A stretch of DNA of 64,000 bases from Bacteroidota bacterium (GCA_023458555.1 JAEWYS010000002.1:310001-374000); one strand, 5' to 3'. Numbered from the stretch's first letter, positions 45,205-54,941 are shown. Notes: generated by a model not told the origin, from the letters alone. Numbers and translations: made by a program.

Positions 45205-45978
45205 ATGGAACTATCTTTTTATAAATATCAGGGAACCGGCAACGATTTTATCATGATAGATAACCGGAGCGAAGTTTTCAATTCTTCCGACAATCAGTTA
45301 GTCGCCCGACTCTGTGACCGGCGTTTCGGAATCGGTGCCGATGGACTAATCCTTCTTGAAAACGACCCTCAGGCTGATTTTAAAATGGTATATTTTAATT
45401 CTGATGGCAATACCAGTAGTATGTGTGGCAATGGCGGCCGTTGTATAGTTAAGTTTGCTTATGATCTTGGAGTTATATCGGACAAAACAACCTTTATGGC
45501 AATTGACGGACTTCACGATGCTTATATTGAGAACAATCTTGTTCATCTCAAAATGATCAATGTAGATCAAATCGAAAAGAATGAGGCTTTTTTCTTCATG
45601 AACACGGGTTCTCCTCACTATGTAGAATTTGTTAACGAACTCGAGTCCTTCCCGGTTTATGCAGAAGGATATAAAATACGGAACAATGATCGCTTCAAAA
45701 AGGAAGGCACCAATGTAAACTTCGTTCAATGCATTTCTCCCGATACGATAGGAGTGCGTACATACGAGCGAGGAGTTGAGGATGAAACCTGGAGCTGCGG
45801 CACAGGAGTTACTGCCTCAGCAATTGCTGCCAGTTTCAAAGGATACCAAAGTCCGGTAAATGTCGTAACAAAAGGCGGCAATCTTTTAATAACATTCGCT
45901 GTCAGAGACCAGGCATACGAAGAGGTTTTTCTTTGTGGTCCTGCTGAGAGAGTATTTACAGGAGTCGTAAATATTTAA
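45205..45978 (+). CDS. dapF: Diaminopimelate epimerase
   Basis: DapF converts LL- to meso-diaminopimelate for lysine and peptidoglycan. I choose the ATG at 45205 (MELSFYKYQGTGNDFIMID) over an upstream in-frame start because it begins exactly at the family N-terminus. The two catalytic cysteines are present: Cys74 in 'MCGNGGRC' and Cys198 in 'WSCGTGVTA'. 257 residues, normal length. Confidence 0.95.
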   Translation: MELSFYKYQGTGNDFIMIDNRSEVFNSSDNQLVARLCDRRFGIGADGLILLENDPQADFKMVYFNSDGNTSSMCGNGGRCIVKFAYDLGVISDKTTFMAIDGLHDAYIENNLVHLKMINVDQIEKNEAFFFMNTGSPHYVEFVNELESFPVYAEGYKIRNNDRFKKEGTNVNFVQCISPDTIGVRTYERGVEDETWSCGTGVTASAIAASFKGYQSPVNVVTKGGNLLITFAVRDQAYEEVFLCGPAERVFTGVVNI

Positions 45979-46019
45979 TTGATACTTTTCCTGAAACAAA
46001 GATTACAAACTGATTTTTT

Positions 46020-46027
46020 TATATTTG
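46020..46027 (+). promoter_or_regulatory. Putative -7 promoter element of secA
   Basis: TATATTTG, an exact TAnnTTTG match, 37 bases before the secA ATG. No clear TTTG partner. Confidence 0.5.
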
Positions 46028-46064
46028 AATATATTTAACTTAATACCAACATACGGTTGCACAG

Positions 46065-49000
46065 ATGCTAAAAAGTATTTTAAAAATATTTGGTACCAAA
46101 GCAGAAAAAGATTTAAAAACGCTTTGGCCAATCGTCCGGCAAGTCAATGAAGAGTACTCGAAACTTCAGGGAATCTCAGATGACAGTCTCAGACAGCGAA
46201 CACTCGATCTGAAAGGCGAAATCAAAGCCTATCTTAAAGAAATAGACACCCGTATTGAAGGCTTACACAAACAGGCTACCGAAGATCTGAATATAGATAT
46301 CAATCGTAAAGAAGAGCTATTCAGCCAGATTGACAAGCTGGAAGGCGAAAGAAATAAAAAGCTGGAAGAAATTCTTAATGCCATTCTTCCTAAGGCATTT
46401 GCTGTTGTAAAAGAAACAGCACGCCGCTTTAAAGAAAACGGGCAACTGGAAGTAACCGCTAACGAGTTTGATAAAGAGCTGGCCGGCAGAAAATCAAACA
46501 TCTCCATCCAGGACAATAAGGCTATATGGAAAAAATCCTGGATTGCCGCAGGCAATGAGGTTAGCTGGGACATGCTGCATTATGATGTACAGATAATAGG
46601 TGGAGCGGTACTGCATCAGGGCAAAATTGCCGAAATGGCAACCGGAGAAGGTAAAACATTGGTAGCAACTCTCCCCGCCTATCTGAATGCAATCGCAGAA
46701 AGAGGCGTACATATCGTTACCGTCAACGATTATCTTGCACGCAGAGACAGCGAATGGATGGCGCCGATTTTTGAGTTTCACGGTCTCCGTGTTGACTGTA
46801 TAGACAAGCATGAGCCTAATTCTCCGGAAAGACAGAAAGCTTATCAGGCCGATATCACATATGGTACCAACAACGAGTTTGGCTTCGACTATCTTCGTGA
46901 CAATATGACCAAAACAGTGGATGAGTTGGTTCAGCGTAAACATCATTACGCAATGGTCGATGAGGTTGACTCTGTTTTAATTGACGATGCCCGTACTCCC
47001 CTTATAATATCCGGTCCTATTCCCAAAGGAGATGAACACGAATTTTATGAATTAAAGCCAAGAGTCTATAAGCTCGTAGAAGCTCAAAAGAAACTCGTCC
47101 TTGCATTCCTGAATGAGGCCAAAAAGAAAATAGCAGAAGGCAATGAAAAAGAAGGCGGTCTTGCATTGTTCAGAGCCTACCGCGGATTGCCAAAGAATAA
47201 GCCGCTGATAAAGTACCTGAGTGAAACAGGAATTAAATCAATATTGCAGAGAACAGAAAACCATTATCTTCAGGAAAACAGCAAACTGATGCCTGAAGCT
47301 GATGAACCTCTGTTGTTTACCATAGACGAAAAGCACAATTCAGTAGATCTTACAGAAAAGGGCATCGAATTTATCACCAGTGAGAATGAGGACCCACAAA
47401 TGTTTGTGCTTCCGGATATCGGCACAGCCATTGCACTACTTGAGAAGGAAACCGGACTGAGTGACCAGGAACGTATTCAGAAAAAAGAGGCTCTCCTACA
47501 GGAATTTTCCACCAAGTCCCAACGGATTCACTCTGTCAATCAGCTTCTGAAAGCTTACTCGCTCTTTGAAATTGATGTCGATTATGTAATACTGGAAGGA
47601 AAAGTCAAAATCGTTGATGAACAGACCGGCCGGATTATGGAAGGCAGACGCTACTCCGATGGTTTGCACCAGGCACTTGAGGCAAAAGAAAATGTAAAGG
47701 TTGAAGAAGCCACGCAGACTTATGCTACAGTTACCCTGCAAAATTACTTCAGGATGTACCACAAACTGGCTGGTATGACGGGTACCGCAGAAACTGAAGC
47801 AGGCGAATTCTGGGAAATCTATAAACTGGACGTTGTTGTTATCCCAACCAACAAACAAATATCCAGAGACGACAAACAAGACAAGGTGTACAAAACCATG
47901 CGGGAAAAGTTCAACGCCGTTGCAGACGAAATCGTAGAACTTACCTCACAGGGCCGGCCTGTTCTTGTCGGTACTACATCAGTTGAGATCTCCGAAATAT
48001 TGAGCCGGATGCTTAAGCTCCGAAATTTAAAGCATAATGTTCTCAATGCCAAGCAACATCAGCGTGAAGCCGAAATTGTTGCAGAAGCAGGAAAACCGGG
48101 AACAATTACAATCGCAACCAATATGGCTGGTCGTGGAACAGATATAAAGCTTACTCCGGAATCAAAAGCCGCAGGCGGACTTGCTATCATAGGTACCGAA
48201 CGTCATGAATCCAGACGTGTTGACAGACAGCTGCGCGGTCGTTCGGGACGTCAGGGAGACCCCGGATCTTCTCAGTTCTTCGTTTCACTGGAAGATAACC
48301 TTATGAGATTATTCGGCTCTGACAGAATCGCACGACTCATGGATCGAATGGGACACCAGGAAGGTGATGTAATTCAACATTCAATGATCACCAAATCAAT
48401 CGAAAGAGCTCAGCGGAAAGTAGAAGAAAATAACTTCTCTATACGGAAGCGGCTGCTTGAGTACGATGACGTAATGAACAGTCAGCGTGAAGTAATCTAT
48501 ACCAGAAGAAGAAATGCCCTGTATGGTGAGCGTTTGCAGCTGGATATCATGAACATGCTGTTTGATACCTGTGATGATCTCGTAATGAATGGACAGGCTT
48601 CCGGCAATTATGAAAATTTCCAGTTAAATGTTTTAAGCGCGCTTGGAGTAAAAACCAATATTTCTGCTGACGAACTGATAAAAAACAACCCGAATGAACT
48701 GGTAAACAGACTGTATGCGCAAACTGTAGAGCAATATAACCTAAAAAATAAGGTTCTTCGCGAGAAAACTCAACCGGTCTTTATTGACCTGTATGCTCAA
48801 AAAGGTTCAGTTGTAGAAAATGTAATGATACCTTTTACAGATGGTAACAAGCGACTGACAATATCCGCGACCCTCAAAAAGCTAATTCAGCCTGAATCCA
48901 GAGAATTGGTCACTCAACTTGAAAAATTCGCAACACTTGCTATAATTGATCAGGCATGGAAGGAACACCTTCGTGACATGGATGACCTTAAACAGTCGGT

Positions 49001-49421
49001 ACAAAATGCAGTATATGAACAGAAAGACCCTCTATTGGTATACAAATTCGAAGCTTTCAATCTGTTCAAAAAGTTTATTGCGAAAAATAATGAGGAAATT
49101 ATCTCTTTCCTTCTGAGAGCAGACATTCCGGTTCAGGCACCTGAAGAAGTCAGAGAAGCCAGACCAGTTAAACAAATCCGACAGGAGTACAAAGAAAATA
49201 AGGAAGAAGTACAATCAGCGCTTTCCAGCTCCAGGCCACCCATACCTAATGTTCCCCAACAGACTGAAGAAAAGGCTGAACCGATAAAATCAAGGAAGAT
49301 TGCCGGCCGGAATGACAGGGTCAGCGTTCAATACTCCGATGGCAGCGTTAAGAAAGATGTTAAGTATAAGACCGTCGAGGAAGATGTCCTTAATAACCGC
49401 TGTGTCATAATTGAAGATTAA
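46065..49421 (+). CDS. secA: Preprotein translocase ATPase SecA
   Basis: SecA drives protein export through SecYEG. The 1118 residues include Walker A 'ATGEGKTLVATL' with Lys197, 'HIVTVNDYLARRDSEWM', the DEAD-like box 'AMVDEVDSVLIDDARTPLIISG', 'VTLQNYFRMYHKLAGMTGTAETEAGEF' and 'ATNMAGRGTDIKL', 'RQLRGRSGRQGDPG'. It is longer than E. coli SecA (901), mainly from an insertion of about 100 residues after ~325 ('EFYELKPRVYKLVEAQKKLV...'), as in other Bacteroidota. The C-terminus ends 'VLNNRCVIIED' and lacks the CxCxSGxxxxYxxCC/H zinc motif that binds SecB. Confidence 0.97.
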   Translation: MLKSILKIFGTKAEKDLKTLWPIVRQVNEEYSKLQGISDDSLRQRTLDLKGEIKAYLKEIDTRIEGLHKQATEDLNIDINRKEELFSQIDKLEGERNKKLEEILNAILPKAFAVVKETARRFKENGQLEVTANEFDKELAGRKSNISIQDNKAIWKKSWIAAGNEVSWDMLHYDVQIIGGAVLHQGKIAEMATGEGKTLVATLPAYLNAIAERGVHIVTVNDYLARRDSEWMAPIFEFHGLRVDCIDKHEPNSPERQKAYQADITYGTNNEFGFDYLRDNMTKTVDELVQRKHHYAMVDEVDSVLIDDARTPLIISGPIPKGDEHEFYELKPRVYKLVEAQKKLVLAFLNEAKKKIAEGNEKEGGLALFRAYRGLPKNKPLIKYLSETGIKSILQRTENHYLQENSKLMPEADEPLLFTIDEKHNSVDLTEKGIEFITSENEDPQMFVLPDIGTAIALLEKETGLSDQERIQKKEALLQEFSTKSQRIHSVNQLLKAYSLFEIDVDYVILEGKVKIVDEQTGRIMEGRRYSDGLHQALEAKENVKVEEATQTYATVTLQNYFRMYHKLAGMTGTAETEAGEFWEIYKLDVVVIPTNKQISRDDKQDKVYKTMREKFNAVADEIVELTSQGRPVLVGTTSVEISEILSRMLKLRNLKHNVLNAKQHQREAEIVAEAGKPGTITIATNMAGRGTDIKLTPESKAAGGLAIIGTERHESRRVDRQLRGRSGRQGDPGSSQFFVSLEDNLMRLFGSDRIARLMDRMGHQEGDVIQHSMITKSIERAQRKVEENNFSIRKRLLEYDDVMNSQREVIYTRRRNALYGERLQLDIMNMLFDTCDDLVMNGQASGNYENFQLNVLSALGVKTNISADELIKNNPNELVNRLYAQTVEQYNLKNKVLREKTQPVFIDLYAQKGSVVENVMIPFTDGNKRLTISATLKKLIQPESRELVTQLEKFATLAIIDQAWKEHLRDMDDLKQSVQNAVYEQKDPLLVYKFEAFNLFKKFIAKNNEEIISFLLRADIPVQAPEEVREARPVKQIRQEYKENKEEVQSALSSSRPPIPNVPQQTEEKAEPIKSRKIAGRNDRVSVQYSDGSVKKDVKYKTVEEDVLNNRCVIIED

Positions 49422-49449
49422 TTTTAGTTAAATTAATAGTATTTCCAAC

Positions 49450-49488
49450 GATGACTTCGCGGGGGTTTTTTCCTTTCGCGAAGTCATC
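49450..49488 (+). terminator. Hairpin after secA
   Basis: Perfect 12-bp arms gatgacttcgcg (49450-49461) and cgcgaagtcatc (49477-49488) around a 15-base T-rich loop; only a weak T-run follows. It could terminate secA or partly attenuate the next gene. Confidence 0.6.
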
Positions 49489-49510
49489 ATTTTAAGAGAA
49501 CAACAGTGCC

Positions 49511-50041
49511 ATGAATAAAATCTTTCAGATAGCTAAACTTACACCGCTGCTGAGCTTTCTTTTCTTACTCTTTAGCTGCGCTTCCGGAGTTTCACAAAAA
49601 TCAGGAAGCAAAAATACCAATTCATATAAAGAAGACTTAAGCAGTTTCAGACCACGAATCAACCCGGATAGTCTCCTCAAAGAAAATGAAGCAGCCAATG
49701 CTTCTAATAAATCTCTTCCCCTGATTCCAACCTCGGATATTACAGATGAATTAAATAAAAAACTATTCTCGGTAAGTGAAAACGCTCCCTCGATTGCAAA
49801 AGGCTATCGTATTAACCTCTATTCCGGTACAAGCCGGGAAGAAGCAACAATAATTAAGAAAAAAGCTGAGCAGCTCACCCAAGCCAGTATTTATATCCAG
49901 TTTAGGACTCCAAATTTCAGAGTCAAAGCCGGAGATGCCATCAACAGACTGGAAGCCAGCTACCTGTTAAGCCAGTTAAAGAATGAATTTCCCGGAGCAG
50001 TAATTGTTCCGGACGATATAAATATAAATCTTCAGCCATAA
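49511..50041 (+). CDS. SPOR-domain lipoprotein
   Basis: A 176-residue lipoprotein (signal 'LLSFLFLLFSCASG', lipid Cys within LFSC). The C-terminal ~75 residues, 'GYRINLYSGTSREEATIIKKKAEQLTQASIYIQFRTPNFRVKAGDAINRLEASYLLSQLKNEF', match the SPOR fold (Gly-Tyr-Arg strand, then helix, then FRVKAG..), which binds denuded peptidoglycan at sites of septation in other bacteria. Located just before the M20 gene on the same strand, spacing 28 bases. Confidence 0.8.
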   Translation: MNKIFQIAKLTPLLSFLFLLFSCASGVSQKSGSKNTNSYKEDLSSFRPRINPDSLLKENEAANASNKSLPLIPTSDITDELNKKLFSVSENAPSIAKGYRINLYSGTSREEATIIKKKAEQLTQASIYIQFRTPNFRVKAGDAINRLEASYLLSQLKNEFPGAVIVPDDININLQP

Positions 50042-50069
50042 CCAACTGCTGAAGCAAGCAGTCTGTACT

Positions 50070-51263
50070 ATGAATTTATCAGAAAAAATAAAGCAACTGG
50101 CAGAAGCCAACAGCAATGAGATTATTTCTACCAGGCACCATCTGCATGCACATCCGGAACTTTCTTTTGAAGAATATCAGACTTCTGCTTTTGTTGCAGA
50201 GAAACTACGGTCAATAGGAATTGAAACACAGGAAGGAGTAGCAGACACAGGAGTTGTCGGATTGATTCATGGGCGAAATCCGAATAAGAAAGTCATTGCT
50301 TTAAGGGCTGATATGGATGCCCTTCCTATTGAGGAGGCAAATAATGTCCCATACAAAAGCCGGAATCCGGGAATCATGCATGCCTGCGGTCATGATGTGC
50401 ACACTGCCAGCTTATTGGGCTGTGCGAAGATTTTGAACTCGGTCCGAGAAGACTTTGAAGGAACTGTAAAACTCATATTTCAGCCTGGTGAGGAAAAAAT
50501 ACCGGGCGGTGCCTCTCTGATGATGAAAGCTGGCGTCTTGCAGAATCCGGCTCCTGACTATATCATAGGTCAGCATGTAATGCCAGCAATACAGGTCGGC
50601 AAAGTTGGCTTCAAACAGGGCATGTATATGGCAAGTGCCGATGAGATTTATTTTACTGTTAAAGGCAAAGGTGGTCATGCAGCAATGCCGGACAAAGCAG
50701 TTGACCCTATTCTCATAACATCCCATATAATCATTGCCTTGCAACAAATCATCAGCCGCAATTGCGATCCACGGACCCCCTCCGTTCTCTCTTTTGGAAA
50801 GATAACAGGTATGGGAGCAACCAATATAATTCCGGAAGAAGTAAAAGTAGAAGGCACATTCCGTACTCTTGATGAAAAATGGCGTGCCGATGCTCATATT
50901 AAAATGAAAAAAATGGCAGAATGTATAGCAGAAGGCATGGGTGCTTACTGTGAGTTCACCATATTAAACGGATATCCCTTTCTAAAGAATGATCCCGCTC
51001 TAACCCAACGGGCAAAGGCCTCAGCAATTGAATATCTCGGCGAAGACAATGTAATTGATCTGGATATCTGGATGGCCGCAGAAGATTTTGCCTACTACAC
51101 TCAGGAAGTTGATGCATGTTTTTACAGGCTCGGAACCGGAAATACCGCCAGAGGCATTACATCCGGAGTACATACCCCTACGTTTGATATCGATGAAGCT
51201 GCCTTGCCTGTCGGAGCAGGGTTAATGGCATGGCTGGCCATAAACGAACTGAAACATAAATAA
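50070..51263 (+). CDS. M20-family amidohydrolase
   Basis: A zinc-dependent amidohydrolase of 397 residues, of the N-acyl-L-amino acid amidohydrolase / hippurate hydrolase type: 'LHAHPELSFEEYQT', 'ALRADMDALPIEEANNVPY', 'GIMHACGHDVHTASLLG' (metal-site Cys-Gly-His-Asp-His), 'LIFQPGEEKIPGGASLM', and 'VKGKGGHAAMPDKAVDPI'. It removes acyl groups from amino acids or peptides in the cytoplasm. No signal peptide. Exact substrate unknown. Confidence 0.92.
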   Translation: MNLSEKIKQLAEANSNEIISTRHHLHAHPELSFEEYQTSAFVAEKLRSIGIETQEGVADTGVVGLIHGRNPNKKVIALRADMDALPIEEANNVPYKSRNPGIMHACGHDVHTASLLGCAKILNSVREDFEGTVKLIFQPGEEKIPGGASLMMKAGVLQNPAPDYIIGQHVMPAIQVGKVGFKQGMYMASADEIYFTVKGKGGHAAMPDKAVDPILITSHIIIALQQIISRNCDPRTPSVLSFGKITGMGATNIIPEEVKVEGTFRTLDEKWRADAHIKMKKMAECIAEGMGAYCEFTILNGYPFLKNDPALTQRAKASAIEYLGEDNVIDLDIWMAAEDFAYYTQEVDACFYRLGTGNTARGITSGVHTPTFDIDEAALPVGAGLMAWLAINELKHK

Positions 51264-51420
51264 GAAATACAATGTTCTGCTATGATATAATATGTAGATT
51301 CATAAATTCGGATGTAAATCCATCAAAGAAGTAATGCCATTGTTTTCTTCCATTAGAAAATATTGCTTTATTTGTATTAAATCTTAATTGCAATAATTCA
51401 CTCCAAGAGAATCCATCATT

Positions 51421-52011
51421 ATGCCTAAAATAAAAGTCCCAAGACAAAATATTTCGCTCGATATGACTGCCATGTGTGACATGGCGTTTCTTCTTTTGAC
51501 TTTCTTTATGCTGGCAACCAAGTTCAAACCCGATCAGCAGGCGGTAGTAGACGTGCCTTCATCCAGATCTGAAATAAAAATTCCGGATACAGACATTTTT
51601 ACAATCGCTGTACAAAAAGACGGGGCAGTGTTTTTTACCCTGGACGGCCAGCCTACCAGAGTACAAATGCTGGAAAGAATGGCACAGAAGTATAACTTAG
51701 AATTTTCGGACCGTGAGAAAGCAGAATTTGCCAAATTAGAAGAAGTCGGTCTGCCGCTTAATCAGCTAAAAAGCGTGTTAAATATGGATACGGAAGATCG
51801 GAAAAATATAAAGTATGTTGGTGTACCGGTTGACTCCGTCTCAAACGAGCTGACAGATTGGCTACGGTTTGCACGCTTTAGTGAAAGGCCACTGCGCTTT
51901 GCAATCAAAGGGGATAAAGATACAAACTATCCTGTAATAGAAAAAGTGATCGCATCACTTCAAAAACAAAACATTAACAAATTCAATCTGGTAACTACTC
52001 TGGAGCAGTAA
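51421..52011 (+). CDS. ExbD/TolR-family protein (first of pair)
   Basis: A 196-residue inner-membrane protein with one N-terminal helix: 'LDMTAMCDMAFLLLTFFMLATKF' carries the conserved Asp in MCDMAFLL that takes part in proton flow. The periplasmic domain is beta-alpha. ExbD partners with ExbB (MotA/TolQ fold) to energise TonB-dependent transport or outer-membrane stability. Here no ExbB or TonB gene is adjacent. The second ExbD follows after 25 bases. Confidence 0.9.
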   Translation: MPKIKVPRQNISLDMTAMCDMAFLLLTFFMLATKFKPDQQAVVDVPSSRSEIKIPDTDIFTIAVQKDGAVFFTLDGQPTRVQMLERMAQKYNLEFSDREKAEFAKLEEVGLPLNQLKSVLNMDTEDRKNIKYVGVPVDSVSNELTDWLRFARFSERPLRFAIKGDKDTNYPVIEKVIASLQKQNINKFNLVTTLEQ

Positions 52012-52036
52012 TAATTGCTCTATAACAAATAACATT

Positions 52037-52540
52037 ATGGCAGAAGTAAACACCTCCGGAGCCAAGGAAGGCAAAGGCCGATCAAAAAAAACCTCAACTA
52101 AGGTTGATATGACACCAATGGTTGACCTTGCATTCCTGCTTATTACATTTTTTATGCTTACCACTACATTTGGCAAACCTCAGGCAATGCAGGTAAATAT
52201 GCCGGACAAAACCGAAAATGAAGATACCAGCCCCGTACCTTCCAGCAAGGCTTTTACCATATTGCTGGGGGAGGATGATAAAATATTCTATTACGCAGGT
52301 TATGAAGACCCTGATGTAAATATAACTGATTATTCGAGTCAGGGTATAAGAAAAATCGTACTTGAAAAACAGGCAGAAGTTGACAAACTGGTCATTGTCA
52401 TTAAACCTTCCCCCAAGAGCAGGTACAAAAACCTTGTTGACATCCTTGACGAAATGGAGATTACGAACTCCAAACGATATGCAATCGTTGATATTACTCC
52501 GGTAGATGAGGAGCTAATGCAAAAGGCCCTTGCTCAGTAA
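52037..52540 (+). CDS. ExbD/TolR-family protein (second of pair)
   Basis: A 167-residue partner of the previous gene. The helix reads 'KVDMTPMVDLAFLLITFFMLTTTF' with the conserved Asp in MVDLAFLL. A short charged N-terminal tail ('SGAKEGKGRSKKTSTK') precedes it. The periplasmic domain ('VDKLVIVIKPSPKSRYKNLVDILDEMEI') matches ExbD. Two different ExbD paralogues in tandem are common in Bacteroidota Ton systems. Confidence 0.9.
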   Translation: MAEVNTSGAKEGKGRSKKTSTKVDMTPMVDLAFLLITFFMLTTTFGKPQAMQVNMPDKTENEDTSPVPSSKAFTILLGEDDKIFYYAGYEDPDVNITDYSSQGIRKIVLEKQAEVDKLVIVIKPSPKSRYKNLVDILDEMEITNSKRYAIVDITPVDEELMQKALAQ

Positions 52541-52585
52541 AAAAAGAGAGAGGAAAAGTTCTGATCCTTCCCTCTCTCTTTTTTT
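52539..52585. terminator. Bidirectional terminator exbD / araC-type gene
   Basis: Perfect 15-bp arms (52539-52553 and 52571-52585, agagagagg / cctctctct) with A/T runs at both outer ends, between the convergent exbD and AraC-family genes. Confidence 0.9.
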
Positions 52586-52616
52586 GGCATGATAATCGAC
52601 TCTTCTAAAATCCGTA

Positions 52617-53537
52617 TTACAGGTTCATCAGAGACTCTCTTCTTCTCATCTTCCCGGCAGGGATTCCAAACATCATTTTAAATCTCCTGCAGAAGTATGC
52701 AGTATCCTTATAGCCTACCTCCCGGCCAATCTCCCGAATTGATTTCTTAGAAGTTCTCAATAAGTTGACAGCCATTTCCATCCTCTGATATTCGATATAA
52801 TCCTGAGGATTAATCCCCGTCAGCATTTTAAAATATTGGCCGACATAATCCTCTGAGACATTGGCAACATTCGCAAGCACCTTATTTGACAGATCTCCAC
52901 CCAGATTTTTCTTAATGAATGCAAAGATATCAAGCAGTCTCGGATCTTTGAAATATGTACTGTTAGTAGCCAGTTGCTCAACAAACAGCCTTTTCTCAAG
53001 AATATAGCGTAAAATCTCGACAACAATACGCTCCGTATTGATTTTAATTACACGATCTTTTCCGGGAGCATCGGACAAGTCTTCTGTAACCGTTTCATGA
53101 ATAATTGATGCAAGCTTGGGATTATCCGATATAATAAAAGCGGTAATATCCAGCGACGCAAAGAAGTTAACCGAGTCAAAAACCTTTGCCTCAAAGCTTA
53201 CATAGCTGTAGTTATCGATTTCATAGAAGTTGTCCGGATTGGTATTAACTCCAAAAAACTTATCCCTGTTGTTAATCAGATCTTCATTTGTCAATCTGAC
53301 AGGATTATACTTTCCGTAAGTAATAGAGCTCATTTTCCCCCCTGGAATAAATAACATATCCCCTTCGCTTACTTTATGTCTGTCTTCGCCAAAAGAGATT
53401 TCTCCCTTATTAAGCAGAATAATACTGTTTCCGACATCATAATAGTTCTCAACAGTCAAAGGCTGAATAATGCGAATATTCTTTGAACGCAAATATCGAA
53501 CTCCTAATGACTCTATAATTTTATTGTAATCTTCCAT
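52617..53537 (-). CDS. AraC-family transcriptional regulator
   Basis: A regulator of 306 residues. The N-terminal ~110 residues look like a cupin sensing domain ('NSIILLNKGEISFGEDRHKVSEGDMLFIPGGKMSSI'). The C-terminal ~95 residues are two helix-turn-helix units: 'LANVANVSEDYVGQYFKMLTGINPQDYIEYQRMEMAVNLL' and 'SIREIGREVGYKDTAYFCRRFKMMFGIPAGKMRR', with the family's second-HTH signature. Its target and inducer are unknown. Confidence 0.92.
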   Translation of the reverse strand: MEDYNKIIESLGVRYLRSKNIRIIQPLTVENYYDVGNSIILLNKGEISFGEDRHKVSEGDMLFIPGGKMSSITYGKYNPVRLTNEDLINNRDKFFGVNTNPDNFYEIDNYSYVSFEAKVFDSVNFFASLDITAFIISDNPKLASIIHETVTEDLSDAPGKDRVIKINTERIVVEILRYILEKRLFVEQLATNSTYFKDPRLLDIFAFIKKNLGGDLSNKVLANVANVSEDYVGQYFKMLTGINPQDYIEYQRMEMAVNLLRTSKKSIREIGREVGYKDTAYFCRRFKMMFGIPAGKMRRRESLMNL

Positions 53538-53709
53538 GAAACAGAGAATTTACATTGGCCTTATAATATAAAAAAAATCAAAATACGACAAGACATCGGT
53601 ATTTGTACAAATCTAATACATAACAACAAATCTTTCAAGTATTCTGAACTTTAAGTTTAATAAAATATATATTTAACATGCCATAGAAGATTAAACAAGA
53701 GTCAAGATA

Positions 53710-54852
53710 TCAATTTTTTAATAATCCACGTGATATTACTATTTTTTGTATTTCAGAAGTCCCTTCATATATCTGTGTAATTTTAGCATCCCTCATTAGC
53801 CGCTCCACATGATACTCCTTAACATACCCGTAACCGCCGTGTATCTGGACTGCCTCTACAGTGACATCCATGGCAACCTTTGATGCATAAAGCTTGGCCA
53901 TAGCCCCAGACATAGTATAATCCAGGCCATGGTCTTTATGATAAGCAGCTTTTAAGCACAAAAGTCTGGCTGCATCGATTTGTGTAGCCATATCCGCAAG
54001 TTTAAACTGTATAGCCTGATGGTCCGAAATCGGCTTACCAAATGACATTCTCTCTTTTGAGTATTTCAAGGCTAGCTCATAGGCACCTGAGGCAATTCCG
54101 AGCGCCTGAGATGCAATTCCGATACGACCACCATTTAATGTACTCATAGCAAATTTGAAACCAAACCCATCTTCGCCGATACGGTTTTCCTTTGGCACTT
54201 TAACGTTTTCAAACATCAGTGAATGAGTATCCGAACCACGGATGCCAAGCTTGTTCTCTTTCGGCCCGACAACAAAACCCTCCATGCCCTTTTCAACAAT
54301 AAATGCATTGATACCTTTATGCCCTTTGCTCCGGTCTGTTTGAGCAATTACAATATATACAGATGCAGAACTACCATTAGTTATCCAGTTTTTAGTTCCG
54401 TTTAAAAGATAATAATCACCCTTATCCTCTGCGGTTGTCCTCTGTGAGGTAGCGTCTGAGCCAGCTTCCGGCTCAGACAGACAGAATGCTCCGATTTGTT
54501 CCCCGGAAGCAAGCCTGGTAAGATATTTTCTTTTTTGTTCCTCTGTACCATACTTTTCAAGCCCCCAGCACACCAATGAGTTATTCACTGACATACAAAC
54601 AGAAACGGATGCATCAATTTTGGAGATCTCTTCCATTGCAAACACATATGACACGGTATCCATACCACTTCCACCATATTCGGGACTTGTCATCATTCCC
54701 ATAAAGCCCAATTCTCCAAGCTTCCGAATCTGCTCCCGGGGAAAAATCTGATGCTCATCTCGATCAATAACCCCTGCCAGCAATTCAGTCATGGCAAAAT
54801 CCCTTGCAGCATTCCGAACTGCTATTTGCTCTTCATTCAATTGGAAATTCAT
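53710..54852 (-). CDS. Acyl-CoA dehydrogenase
   Basis: A flavin-dependent enzyme introducing an alpha,beta double bond into acyl-CoA. The 380 residues contain 'CMSVNNSLVCWGLEKYGTEEQKRKYL', 'GAFCLSEPEAGSDATSQRTTA', 'NGTKNWITNG', 'LNGGRIGIASQALGIASGAYELAL', and 'IHGGYGYVKEYHVERLMRDAKITQIYEGTSEIQ', in which the Glu of YEGT is the expected catalytic base. Probably a short- or medium-chain or branched-chain enzyme; chain length specificity is not determinable here. Confidence 0.95.
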   Translation of the reverse strand: MNFQLNEEQIAVRNAARDFAMTELLAGVIDRDEHQIFPREQIRKLGELGFMGMMTSPEYGGSGMDTVSYVFAMEEISKIDASVSVCMSVNNSLVCWGLEKYGTEEQKRKYLTRLASGEQIGAFCLSEPEAGSDATSQRTTAEDKGDYYLLNGTKNWITNGSSASVYIVIAQTDRSKGHKGINAFIVEKGMEGFVVGPKENKLGIRGSDTHSLMFENVKVPKENRIGEDGFGFKFAMSTLNGGRIGIASQALGIASGAYELALKYSKERMSFGKPISDHQAIQFKLADMATQIDAARLLCLKAAYHKDHGLDYTMSGAMAKLYASKVAMDVTVEAVQIHGGYGYVKEYHVERLMRDAKITQIYEGTSEIQKIVISRGLLKN

Positions 54853-54916
54853 ATACTAAACAGATTTTTATGCAACATGTAACCTAGTACGGGTAGCCAA
54901 CGATTTTACAATAAAA

Positions 54917-54941
54917 AAGGCCGTAATGTTATTACGGCCTT
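54917..54941 (-). terminator. Terminator of the panC operon
   Basis: Stem aaggccgtaat (54917-54927) / attacggcctt (54931-54941) with a 3-base loop; on the minus strand a T-run follows. It lies 49 bases past the zinc protease stop. Confidence 0.85.
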
